Source: Patescibacteria group bacterium (lineage in GTDB: Bacteria > Patescibacteriota > Andersenbacteria > UBA10190). From it: a stretch of 5,744 nt of DNA. Location: positions 1-5,744 of the forward strand of contig JACZRJ010000039.1 of assembly GCA_022574795.1 (NCBI GenBank), written 5' to 3'. Made by a program: the position numbers and the translations under genes. A model generated the notes under the pieces. That model saw only the letters and a program-made list of their open reading frames with translations, did no database searches and had not been told where the DNA came from. Positions 1 through 5,744 of this stretch are shown one piece after another (within the stretch, counting starts at the first letter, position 1; every line of letters begins with the position of its first letter).

Positions 1-750
1 AGCTTTCTCAACGTAGTCATACTACGGTATTTGCAACACCGCACCCCGCTGGGTCGCTCCGCCTGCCTCCATTGCGGCCACTCACTCAGCTGGTGGGAAT
101 TAGTACCACTCCTGTCCTATCTCTGGCTCCGGGGGCGTTGTTTCCAGTGCCGCCAACAAATTTCAATTCAGTATCCCGTGGTTGAATTCGCCATGGGCCT
201 AGCGGTAGTTATCTTGACGACGCCTCTTCCCCAAAGCCTGCTGGAAGTCTTACAAACGATTACCACCATTGCCCTGGTCAGCACCCTGCTGGTTTTACTT
301 GTTATCGACGCTCGTTCACTCCTCCTCCCAGATTTCTTTATTGTCACGCTAGCCCTGATTGTGATCTTGCAATATCTGATTGTTTTTGAGCTGGGCACGC
401 CGTTTACCCAGCCTGGTCAGGCCTCAAGTACTCAAGACGCCCTGCTTGGCCTACTCATCGGCGCCGGGTTTTTGGCGACGTTGTGGATAATCACTCGCGG
501 GCAAGGAATCGGACTGGGTGATGTGAAGCTACTGATTCCTCTGGGAGTACTCCTGGGCCTAACCGGGACTATCACCCTGCTGTTTTTCTCTTTCTTGCTT
601 GGCGGTACCTATGGCAGCTGGCTTCTGATCAGAGGGAAAGTCAACATGAAGACGGCCGTACCCTTCGGGCCCTATTTAACTGGCGTAGCCATTATTGTAC
701 TTCTGTTCCCAGCTCTACCTACTCAATTTTCGCACCTCTTGTTAGGGTAG
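1..750 (+). CDS. pilD: Type IV prepilin peptidase (A24 aspartic protease, PilD-like), 5' partial
   Basis: This integral inner-membrane protease cleaves the leader of type IV prepilins and pseudopilins and in many bacteria also methylates the new N-terminus. The frame is open from base 1 and begins SFLNVVILRY, the usual end of the first membrane helix in this family. The gene therefore enters from the left and has lost perhaps 15-25 residues; the in-frame TTG at 31 is not the real start. Counting from base 1 there are 249 residues. Two CxxC pairs (Cys22/25, Cys47/50) form the cytoplasmic zinc-binding N-terminal domain. Asp103 in IDARSLLLPD and Asp174 in GLGDVKL (the GxGD motif) are the expected catalytic aspartates. 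Several hydrophobic helices follow residue 60, and PFGPYLTGVA near the end is the typical last-helix motif. All key residues are present, so it should be active. ligA starts 16 bases downstream. Family assignment is firm; the pilus or competence system served is not visible here. Confidence 0.94.
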   Translation, partial: SFLNVVILRYLQHRTPLGRSACLHCGHSLSWWELVPLLSYLWLRGRCFQCRQQISIQYPVVEFAMGLAVVILTTPLPQSLLEVLQTITTIALVSTLLVLLVIDARSLLLPDFFIVTLALIVILQYLIVFELGTPFTQPGQASSTQDALLGLLIGAGFLATLWIITRGQGIGLGDVKLLIPLGVLLGLTGTITLLFFSFLLGGTYGSWLLIRGKVNMKTAVPFGPYLTGVAIIVLLFPALPTQFSHLLLG

Positions 751-766
751 GATGTATTAGCAAGCT

Positions 767-2746
767 ATGAAAAAACCGCAAGCCATCCAGCGGATTGCCA
801 AATTGCGTGAGGAAATTAATCATCACCGGTATCTCTATCATGTTAAAGATACCCAGGAAATTTCAGATGCTGCTCTCGACAGCCTCAAAAAAGAGTTACA
901 TGACCTTGAACAAACCTACCCTGATCTGATTATTGCCACCTCGCCAACACAACGAGTTGGCGGCCAAGCCTTAACGTCCTTCAAGCAAATACCACATAGC
1001 ACGCGCATGCTCTCGCTCGAAGATGCTTTTTCTACCAAAGAGCTAACGGCCTGGGAAGAGCGCAATCAGAAGATAGTCCCTGGTAAGTACCAGTACTTCG
1101 CTGAACTAAAAATTGACGGCCTGGCCGTAGCCCTGATTTACGAGAACGGCGAGCTGATCACCGGAGCCACCCGCGGCGATGGTTCAACTGGTGAAGACGT
1201 AACCCACAACCTCAAAACCATCGAGGCCATACCGCTGACGCTGCGAGGCCAACCCCAGGGGAAAATCGAAGTGCGCGGCGAGGTGTATATGCTCAAGAAA
1301 GATTTTGAGCAATTAAATGCCCAGCGAGCCAAGCGGGGGGAGAAACTATTTGCCAATCCCCGTAATGTGGCAGCGGGGTCAATCCGTCAGCTAAATCCGG
1401 CGATGACAGCCACGCGACCACTCCGCTTTTTTGCCTGGGAAATTACTGCGGGCCTTAGCGCGGCCAACCGCCAACAGGAGTACCAGCAATTACAGGATTT
1501 AGGTTTCCCAGTTCCACCAGGGGCTACCGTGTTTTCAAGCCTAGCCGCCGTCGCTGCCTATTTGAAGCAGGCCGAGCTTAGTCGCCTCAGCCAACCCTTT
1601 CTAGTGGATGGCGTAGTCCTGAAAATTAATGATCTGAGCCTCTCGCGACGTCTTGGGATTGTTGGCAAAGCACCGCGCGGCTCAATCGCTTTTAAGTTTG
1701 CCGCTGAGGAAGCCACCACTGTTGTTGAAGATATTGTCGTGCAAATAGGCCGCACTGGCGTACTGACCCCGGTTGCTCAACTACGCCCGGTGCAAGTGGC
1801 CGGCACCACCGTGTCACGAGCGACCCTACACAATGCTGGGGAGGTCGCCCGCAAGGATGTTCGAGTCGGCGACACTGTTGTCATTCACAAAGCTGGCGAC
1901 ATCATCCCTGAGGTCGTAAAAGTATTGCCGAAGCTACGCCCCCGTGGCACCAAGCCATTTACCATGCCAACCAGCTGCCCGGTCTGTCGAGCCAAGGTAG
2001 TGCAAGAGCCAGGCGGAGCAGCACATCGCTGCAGCAACCCTAATTGTTTTCCCGTACAACGAGAGCAGATTAGCCATGCCATCGGGCGAAGCGGTTTCGA
2101 TATTGAGGGTCTGGGTGACAAAATTGTCGAGCAATTGCTGCAAGCGGGATTAATCGAAGATCCCCCTGGGTTGTGGCAGCTAACGGTGGGGGACCTAACT
2201 CCTTTGGAGCGGTTTGCTGACAAATCAGCTGATAATCTTATCAAAGAAATAGCCACCCATAAAAAAATCCCCCTGGCCAGATTTCTGGTGGCTTTAAGTA
2301 TTCCCAATGTCGGCACTGTGACTGCCCAAGACCTAGCTCGCGAGTTCAGGGAGCTGGCGAAGATACAACAGGCTTCTGTTGCCAAACTTGCTGCTGTTGA
2401 TGGTGTCGGCCAGGTAGTCGCGACCAGCCTTGCCCAGTTCTTTAAGGCTCCCCGAACCATCAAGCTTTTGGACCAGTATCAGCAGGCCGGCATCATAGTG
2501 AGCAAGGCTAAATCGGGCGGCCCCTTGGCGGGCCAGACCTTCCTCTTTACCGGCAGTTTGCCCCAGATGACCCGCGACGAGGCCAAGCAACGGATTCAAG
2601 CCCTCGGCGGAAAAGTAGCCTCAGCAATCGGGAAGAACGTCAACTATTTGGTGGCCGGAGAAGCTGCTGGTAAGAAAGAGCGCCAGGCCAAGGCCTTGGG
2701 ACTCAAGATCATTTCACCGCAGCAGTTTGCCCAGATGATTTCTTGA
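767..2746 (+). CDS. ligA: NAD+-dependent DNA ligase LigA
   Basis: LigA seals 3'-OH/5'-phosphate nicks in replication and repair, using NAD+ to adenylate itself. At 659 residues it is full length. Domain Ia spans about 1-70 (YLYHV at 22-26, SPTQRVGG at 59-66). The adenylation domain follows, with catalytic Lys115 in ELKIDGLA, RGDGSTGED at 136-144, EVRGE at 168-172, FANPRN at 195-200, DGVVLK at 281-286 and Lys310 in AFKF. The OB fold is about 320-390 (QIGRTG, ATLHNA). Zinc ligands are Cys404, 407, 422 and 427, helix-hairpin-helix repeats lie at about 435-580, and a BRCT domain at 585-659. One oddity: the family Tyr of the DAEYD motif (E. coli Tyr35, an NMN contact) is Leu37 here. ATG at 767 is the only sensible start because an in-frame TAG lies at 758-760; the Shine-Dalgarno match is poor (AGGA at 749-752, 14 bases away). 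The gene ends in tandem stops TGA-TAG. It lies 16 bases after pilD and 32 before gatC, probably on one transcript. Confidence 0.98.
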   Translation: MKKPQAIQRIAKLREEINHHRYLYHVKDTQEISDAALDSLKKELHDLEQTYPDLIIATSPTQRVGGQALTSFKQIPHSTRMLSLEDAFSTKELTAWEERNQKIVPGKYQYFAELKIDGLAVALIYENGELITGATRGDGSTGEDVTHNLKTIEAIPLTLRGQPQGKIEVRGEVYMLKKDFEQLNAQRAKRGEKLFANPRNVAAGSIRQLNPAMTATRPLRFFAWEITAGLSAANRQQEYQQLQDLGFPVPPGATVFSSLAAVAAYLKQAELSRLSQPFLVDGVVLKINDLSLSRRLGIVGKAPRGSIAFKFAAEEATTVVEDIVVQIGRTGVLTPVAQLRPVQVAGTTVSRATLHNAGEVARKDVRVGDTVVIHKAGDIIPEVVKVLPKLRPRGTKPFTMPTSCPVCRAKVVQEPGGAAHRCSNPNCFPVQREQISHAIGRSGFDIEGLGDKIVEQLLQAGLIEDPPGLWQLTVGDLTPLERFADKSADNLIKEIATHKKIPLARFLVALSIPNVGTVTAQDLAREFRELAKIQQASVAKLAAVDGVGQVVATSLAQFFKAPRTIKLLDQYQQAGIIVSKAKSGGPLAGQTFLFTGSLPQMTRDEAKQRIQALGGKVASAIGKNVNYLVAGEAAGKKERQAKALGLKIISPQQFAQMIS

Positions 2747-2778
2747 TAGTTACCGCCGGCTACCTAATACTTGCTTAT

Positions 2779-3078
2779 ATGCCAGACCAAATCTCTCCAG
2801 CCGACGTAAAAAAAATGGCCGAGCTGGCTCGGCTCGGTCTGAGCAGCCAAGAACTTAAGCAGGCCACCAAAGATCTACAAAGTATTTTTGAGCATTTCGC
2901 AATCATTCAGCAGATCGATACCGACGGTGTGCCCACTACCGACGACATCACCGGCCTAAAAAACGTTGTTCGCACTGACCAGGCGCAGCCCGAGGTACTG
3001 AGCCAGACTGATGAGCTGCTTGAGGCTATGCCCGAAACGAAAGACCGACAACTGAAAGTTAAGAAAATATTTGAGTAG
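2779..3078 (+). CDS. gatC: Asp-tRNA(Asn)/Glu-tRNA(Gln) amidotransferase subunit C
   Basis: GatC is the small non-catalytic subunit of the cytoplasmic GatCAB amidotransferase. It wraps around GatA and GatB and stabilises GatA. The complex converts mischarged Glu-tRNA(Gln) and/or Asp-tRNA(Asn) to the correct Gln- or Asn-tRNA. The product is 99 residues, normal for the family. Family landmarks are ISPADVKKMAELARLGL at 5-21, IDTDGVPTT at 46-54, NVVRTD at 62-67 and a C-terminal QLKVKKIFE resembling the usual F.VPKVLE ending. ATG 2779 was chosen because it gives this standard N-terminus. The frame is open back to a TTG at 2743 overlapping the ligA stop, but that would add 12 hydrophobic residues not expected in GatC. 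No Shine-Dalgarno sequence is visible before the ATG. gatA follows after 14 bases, so the two partners are presumably co-translated. The protein is short and divergent, but the position directly before gatA makes the call secure. Confidence 0.95.
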   Translation: MPDQISPADVKKMAELARLGLSSQELKQATKDLQSIFEHFAIIQQIDTDGVPTTDDITGLKNVVRTDQAQPEVLSQTDELLEAMPETKDRQLKVKKIFE

Positions 3079-3092
3079 GGCAGCTACCCAAC

Positions 3093-4544
3093 ATGTCGAA
3101 ACCACAATCAATCATTGAGGCCCGAGCCGCGCTCGAGTCCGGAGCGCTTACCCCAGCCAGCTTGGTTAAGCAGACGCTTGAGAACATCGATCAGTGGGAA
3201 GAGAGCCTCAACGCTTTTATCGAAACCCTGCCGGAAGAAGCCCAGGCCCAAGCAGCCGCTACCAGCCAGCCAGGCCGGCTGGCTGGTATCCCCATAGCGA
3301 TCAAGGACATTATTTGCACCGTCGAGGGACACACCACGGCCGGTTCAAAAATTCTCCAAAATTTCCAAGCCCTGTTTGACGCTACGGTAGTAAAACGACT
3401 CAAGCGCGAAGGAGCTATTATCATCGGCAAAACAAACTGCGATGAGTTTGCCATGGGTGCTTCGAACGAGTATTCCGCCTACGGGCCAGTCAAAAATCCC
3501 TGGGACCTATCGCGAGTTCCGGGAGGTAGTAGCGGGGGATCAGCCGCCGCCGTTGCCAGCGGTGAAGTGTTAGCTGCTCTAGGGTCTGATACCGGCGGAT
3601 CCATTCGTTTACCAGCCAGCTTTTGTGGCGTCGTGGGCTTAAAGCCAACTTATGGCAGAGTCAGTCGTTTTGGTGTCATTGCCTACGCCTCCAGTTTCGA
3701 TCAAGTCGGACCCATTACCCGCACGGTAAAAGATGCCGCTCTCCTCTTGGAAATACTGGCTGGTCAAGATGACTTCGATGCCACCACCTCTGCTGAACCG
3801 GTTGATAGCTACGTTAACGAGTGCGGCCGCGATATTAAAGGATTGACCATTGGCCTACCGCAAGAATACTTCGGGGAAGAGGTACATCACGAGGTCGTCG
3901 CAACTGTCTCTAAGGCTATCAAGCAACTTGAGGCTCTCGGGGCCAAGACGAAGAAAATATCTCTACCCCTCATGTCTGCCGCCGTCCCAACCTATTACCT
4001 ACTAGTAAAGGCGGAAGCCTCCAGTAATCTAGCCAGGTATGATGGTTTACGGTTTGGCCAAGTAGATGTGCCGAGCAAAAAGTTGCTGGAACAGTACCTC
4101 CAGACCCGGGGCAAATACTTTGGACCAGAAGTGAAGCGATCTATCTTGATGGGAACCTACGTTCTCTCAGCTGGCTATGGTGAGGCCTGGTACAAACAGG
4201 CTAGCCGCGTCCGCACCCTAATCAGACGAGAATTTCAGGCCGCCCTTAAAGACGTCGATATTATCGCCGGACCCGTAGCTGCTGAGGTTGCCTTTCCTCT
4301 CGGCAGCAAAGCTGCCGACCCTTTGCAAATGTACTTGGCTGATTTACTAACGGGTCCAGCCAGTGTGGCTGGCCTTCCCGCCATGTCAGTCCCGTGTGGC
4401 TTCACTAATGGCCTACCCGTCGGCCTGCAACTAATCGCTCCTCATTTCCAAGAAGAGCTGCTATTTCGCGTAGGCCACGCCTACGAACAAGCTACCGACT
4501 GGCACCAGCAACGGCCAAAATTACCCAGCGCCGAAAATAAGTAG
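3093..4544 (+). CDS. gatA: Asp-tRNA(Asn)/Glu-tRNA(Gln) amidotransferase subunit A (glutamine amidase)
   Basis: GatA is the amidase-signature subunit of GatCAB. It hydrolyses glutamine (or asparagine) and passes ammonia through a tunnel to GatB, which amidates the activated aminoacyl-tRNA. The 483-residue length is typical. The Ser-cisSer-Lys triad is intact: Lys71 in IPIAIKD, Ser146 in PGGSSGGSAA and Ser170 in SDTGGSIRLPA; their spacing matches the triad I recall for S. aureus GatA (Lys79, Ser154, Ser178). GLKPTYGRVSRFG at 182-194, Tyr301 and Asp417 (in MYLADLLTGPAS) fit the glutamine pocket. Residues 361-367 read GYGEAWY where many GatA proteins have GYYDAYY. The start is ATG 3093, 14 bases after gatC; an in-frame TGA at 3072-3074 excludes a longer protein. 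The GAGTAGGG stretch before it is too far away to be a strong ribosome site. gatB does not follow; gpmI converges after one base. The gene contains a perfect inverted repeat at 3260-3288. Confidence 0.97.
   Translation: MSKPQSIIEARAALESGALTPASLVKQTLENIDQWEESLNAFIETLPEEAQAQAAATSQPGRLAGIPIAIKDIICTVEGHTTAGSKILQNFQALFDATVVKRLKREGAIIIGKTNCDEFAMGASNEYSAYGPVKNPWDLSRVPGGSSGGSAAAVASGEVLAALGSDTGGSIRLPASFCGVVGLKPTYGRVSRFGVIAYASSFDQVGPITRTVKDAALLLEILAGQDDFDATTSAEPVDSYVNECGRDIKGLTIGLPQEYFGEEVHHEVVATVSKAIKQLEALGAKTKKISLPLMSAAVPTYYLLVKAEASSNLARYDGLRFGQVDVPSKKLLEQYLQTRGKYFGPEVKRSILMGTYVLSAGYGEAWYKQASRVRTLIRREFQAALKDVDIIAGPVAAEVAFPLGSKAADPLQMYLADLLTGPASVAGLPAMSVPCGFTNGLPVGLQLIAPHFQEELLFRVGHAYEQATDWHQQRPKLPSAENK
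3260..3288. repeat. Perfect 12-bp inverted repeat with 5-base loop, inside gatA
   Basis: TACCAGCCAGCC (3260-3271) is followed by AGGCC and then its exact reverse complement GGCTGGCTGGTA (3277-3288). The stem is GC-rich and would form a strong hairpin in the gatA mRNA, about 170 bases into the gene. No T-run follows, so it does not look like an intrinsic terminator. The right arm encodes the conserved RLAG before the catalytic-Lys segment; the left arm encodes a stretch (ATSQP) that is usually variable in GatA. Its role, if any, is unknown. Confidence 0.9.
4356..4372. repeat. Short inverted repeat CCAGCCA-GTG-TGGCTGG in gatA
   Basis: A perfect 7-bp stem with a 3-base loop, using the same CCAGCCA/TGGCTGG arm core as the larger repeat at 3260-3288. 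It encodes the conserved GPASVAG of GatA, so protein constraint together with codon choice may explain it. No T-run follows. Confidence 0.7.
4469..4485. repeat. Short inverted repeat CGTAGGC-CAC-GCCTACG near the 3' end of gatA
   Basis: A perfect 7-bp stem with a 3-base loop, about 57 bases before the gatA stop codon and about 60 bases beyond the gpmI stop on the other strand. It encodes residues around RVGHAYE. There is no adjacent T-run on either strand, so it is not a classical terminator. It is the best hairpin near this terminator-less convergent junction and might pause polymerase or protect a 3' end; that role is inferred. Confidence 0.6.
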
Positions 4545-4545
4545 C

Positions 4546-5694
4546 CTATTGTAAGGACTTGAGCAGCGACAAGCCGTGCATGTGAGCAGGCTTTGGGATA
4601 CCCAGAATATCTAAAATTGTTGGCCCGACGTCGAAAAGTGCACCGATTGGTGCTGACAACAAATTATGTACCTCCCGCTCACTTCGCGCAATGGTGCGGC
4701 GCAGCTCCTCTAGGACATAATGAATTGGCACATTATTACTGGTGTGGTCCTTTTCCACCTCGCCTGTTTGAGGATTCAACATTTCTTCGGCGTTGCCGTG
4801 ATCAGAGGTTACTAACATGGCCCCGCCAACCGCCATCGTCTCCTTATAGAGGCGCTTCAGGCAAATATCCACAAAGGCGCACGCTCTAACTGCTGCTTGA
4901 TAATCACCGGTATGACCCAACATGTCAGCATTGCCATAGTTGATGAAATATACCTCGTACCGCTTCGCCCCCAGGGCCGCTAAGATTTGATTAGTAATTT
5001 CCTCGGCTTTCAGGCGCGGCGCGGCGGCGAAGTTGGCGATGGTCAACGAGGGAATATGAATACGATCTTCTCGTGGATAAGGCTCGATATTCCCGCCGTT
5101 CAGATAGTAGGTCAAATGAGCGTACTTCTCTGATTCAGTAATGTGCAGCTGAGACAGCCCGGCGTCGGACAACACTTTGGCCAAGGGCTCCTTGGCCCGC
5201 TCTTGCTCGAAGGCCGCCGCCGGCAAAGCCGGGTCATATCTGGTAAAGGCAGCCAGAAACAAATTAGATAATCGTTGACGCTTAAAACCAATAAATTTTT
5301 CTGCCACCAGCGCCAGCGCCAGCTGCCGGGCACGATCAGGCCGAAAATTGAAGAAGATTACTGCATCGTTAGCGGCAATATTTCCCAGGGGCATTCCACC
5401 CTGAGTGATTGCGGTTACTGGGATATGTTCATCATCAAGCCCCTGATCATAAGCCGATCTAATTGCTTCCTCGGCAGTTGGCGCACCGGCCACGGGTTGC
5501 CCTCCTACCAACATCTCATAGACGCGCCTAGTACGCTCCCAGTTATTGTTCCGGTCCATAGCGTAAAACCGGCCACTGATCGAGGCAATCTGACCAACTC
5601 CATATTTTTTGAGTGCCGTCTCTACTTGCTTAAGGTAGGTCAGAGCGCCTTGTGGCGGCGAGTCCCGTCCGTCAGTAAACAAATGCAACCACAC
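4546..5694 (-). CDS. gpmI: 2,3-bisphosphoglycerate-independent phosphoglycerate mutase, C-terminal part (frame interrupted upstream)
   Basis: iPGM interconverts 3- and 2-phosphoglycerate in glycolysis, using two metal ions and a phosphoserine intermediate. This open stretch encodes 382 residues from a GTG at 5694, against about 510 in full-length enzymes. Missing are roughly the first 140-150 residues, including the phosphoserine loop and the N-terminal metal-binding Asp. Numbering from the GTG, substrate-binding residues are present: Arg10-Asp11 (TDGRD), Arg42 and Arg48 (SGRFYAMDR), Arg118 and Arg121 (FRPDRA), Lys190 (SEKYAH). Metal ligands are Asp257 and His261 (NADMLGH), Asp298-His299 (SDHGN) and His317 (KDHTSNN). 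The codon directly before the GTG is an in-frame TAA, and the iPGM-like sequence continues beyond it, so the GTG is probably not a natural start; no Shine-Dalgarno sequence precedes it. As it stands this piece cannot be a complete enzyme. It could be the 3' part of a broken gene or of a gene with a base error. Its stop lies one base from the gatA stop. Confidence 0.9.
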   Translation of the reverse strand: MWLHLFTDGRDSPPQGALTYLKQVETALKKYGVGQIASISGRFYAMDRNNNWERTRRVYEMLVGGQPVAGAPTAEEAIRSAYDQGLDDEHIPVTAITQGGMPLGNIAANDAVIFFNFRPDRARQLALALVAEKFIGFKRQRLSNLFLAAFTRYDPALPAAAFEQERAKEPLAKVLSDAGLSQLHITESEKYAHLTYYLNGGNIEPYPREDRIHIPSLTIANFAAAPRLKAEEITNQILAALGAKRYEVYFINYGNADMLGHTGDYQAAVRACAFVDICLKRLYKETMAVGGAMLVTSDHGNAEEMLNPQTGEVEKDHTSNNVPIHYVLEELRRTIARSEREVHNLLSAPIGALFDVGPTILDILGIPKPAHMHGLSLLKSLQ

Positions 5695-5744
5695 TTAACT
5701 GGACATCTGTGCTTGCTTGACCAGCTTCAACAAGTCCAAAAAAT
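5695..5744 (-). pseudogene. gpmI: Upstream gpmI fragment ending in an in-frame TAA
   Basis: Reading leftwards from the window edge, the frame of the downstream gpmI piece gives FLDLLKLVKQAQMSS and then TAA at 5697-5695, immediately followed by VWLHLFTDGRD of the main piece. The residues before the stop look like the iPGM helix that normally precedes this strand (family pattern roughly LLxLAKxxGVKxVYxH). The coding sequence therefore continues through the stop and off the right edge. If the TAA codon is skipped, the spacing matches the family as I remember it, so the TAA looks like an extra codon rather than a substituted one. Only 15 sense codons are visible, so the assignment rests on frame continuity plus a short resemblance. 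It may be a sequencing or assembly error rather than a real lesion. Confidence 0.6.

Noticed and set aside
31..33. TTG as the start of the prepilin peptidase
   Set aside because: The frame is open to base 1 and the preceding residues SFLNVVILRY are part of the conserved first-helix motif, so the gene is truncated by the window, not started here.
1885..2463. 192-codon open frame antisense to ligA
   Set aside because: It lies wholly inside the well-conserved ligA zinc-finger and HhH region and its product has no recognisable domain; it is a codon-bias shadow.
2743..2770. TTGATA ... TAATAC as a promoter for gatC
   Set aside because: The -10 half matches the consensus at only about half its positions, the -35 half lies over the ligA stop, and the operon-like spacing makes an internal promoter unnecessary.
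2743..2778. TTG 2743 start for GatC overlapping the ligA stop (TTGA)
   Set aside because: It would add 12 hydrophobic residues; GatC normally begins just before the ISPADV-like segment, which ATG 2779 gives.
4571..4593. AAGCC ... GGCTT hairpin as a gatA terminator
   Set aside because: Only 5 bp with a 13-base loop, no T-run, and it lies in gpmI coding sequence.
4593..4889. 98-codon plus-strand open frame opposite gpmI
   Set aside because: It lies entirely within conserved gpmI codons on the other strand and its translation resembles no family.
5308..5323. CAGCGC tandem repeat
   Set aside because: About two and a half copies that encode the Leu-Ala-Leu-Ala-Leu stretch of iPGM; explained by the protein.
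5692..5697. Frameshift as the explanation for the gpmI interruption
   Set aside because: The iPGM-like residues on both sides of the TAA are in the same frame; the neighbouring frames do not give a better continuation.
1..5744. Novel multi-gene system, defence island or mobile element
   Set aside because: All coding regions belong to well-known housekeeping or pilus-processing families; no transposase, integrase, CRISPR repeat, RNA gene or unexplained long intergenic stretch is present.

Overview
The window is a compact bacterial housekeeping region. Four genes run left to right and one converges on them from the right: prepilin peptidase (5' end cut by the window), ligA, gatC, gatA, and on the opposite strand the C-terminal three quarters of a cofactor-independent phosphoglycerate mutase (gpmI). 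Base composition looks close to half G+C. The standard bacterial code fits: none of the genes read through TGA, and ligA ends in TGA followed at once by TAG. GatC/GatA imply a bacterium that makes Gln-tRNA and/or Asn-tRNA by transamidation. The tight packing, weak or absent Shine-Dalgarno sites, and the wording of several proteins (for example a LigA domain Ia reading ISDAALDSL and an iPGM reading AMDRNNNWER) remind me of Patescibacteria/CPR genomes. That is an impression from remembered sequences, not a search result.

Layout: 1-750 is a polytopic inner-membrane aspartic protease that matures type IV prepilins, missing only its first residues. After 16 bases comes ligA (767-2746), a full-length NAD+-dependent DNA ligase with all expected domains. 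After 32 bases comes gatC (2779-3078), and after 14 more gatA (3093-4544), the small scaffold subunit and the glutamine amidase subunit of the GatCAB amidotransferase. The short gaps, and the lack of any visible terminator or convincing promoter, suggest one transcript. The functions (pilin maturation, nick sealing, tRNA charging) share no pathway, so this looks like genome compaction rather than a functional module. gatB does not follow gatA. Instead gpmI converges with a single base between the two stop codons.

The oddest thing in the window is at its right edge. The gpmI reading frame is interrupted by an in-frame TAA (5695-5697), while the codons on both sides still read as iPGM in the same frame. 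This may be a sequence error, a decayed gene or a split gene. The second notable structure is a perfect 12-bp inverted repeat with a 5-base loop inside the gatA coding sequence (3260-3288). I see no sign of a novel multi-gene system, mobile element, CRISPR array, tRNA or rRNA. No stretch longer than 32 bases lies outside a coding region.
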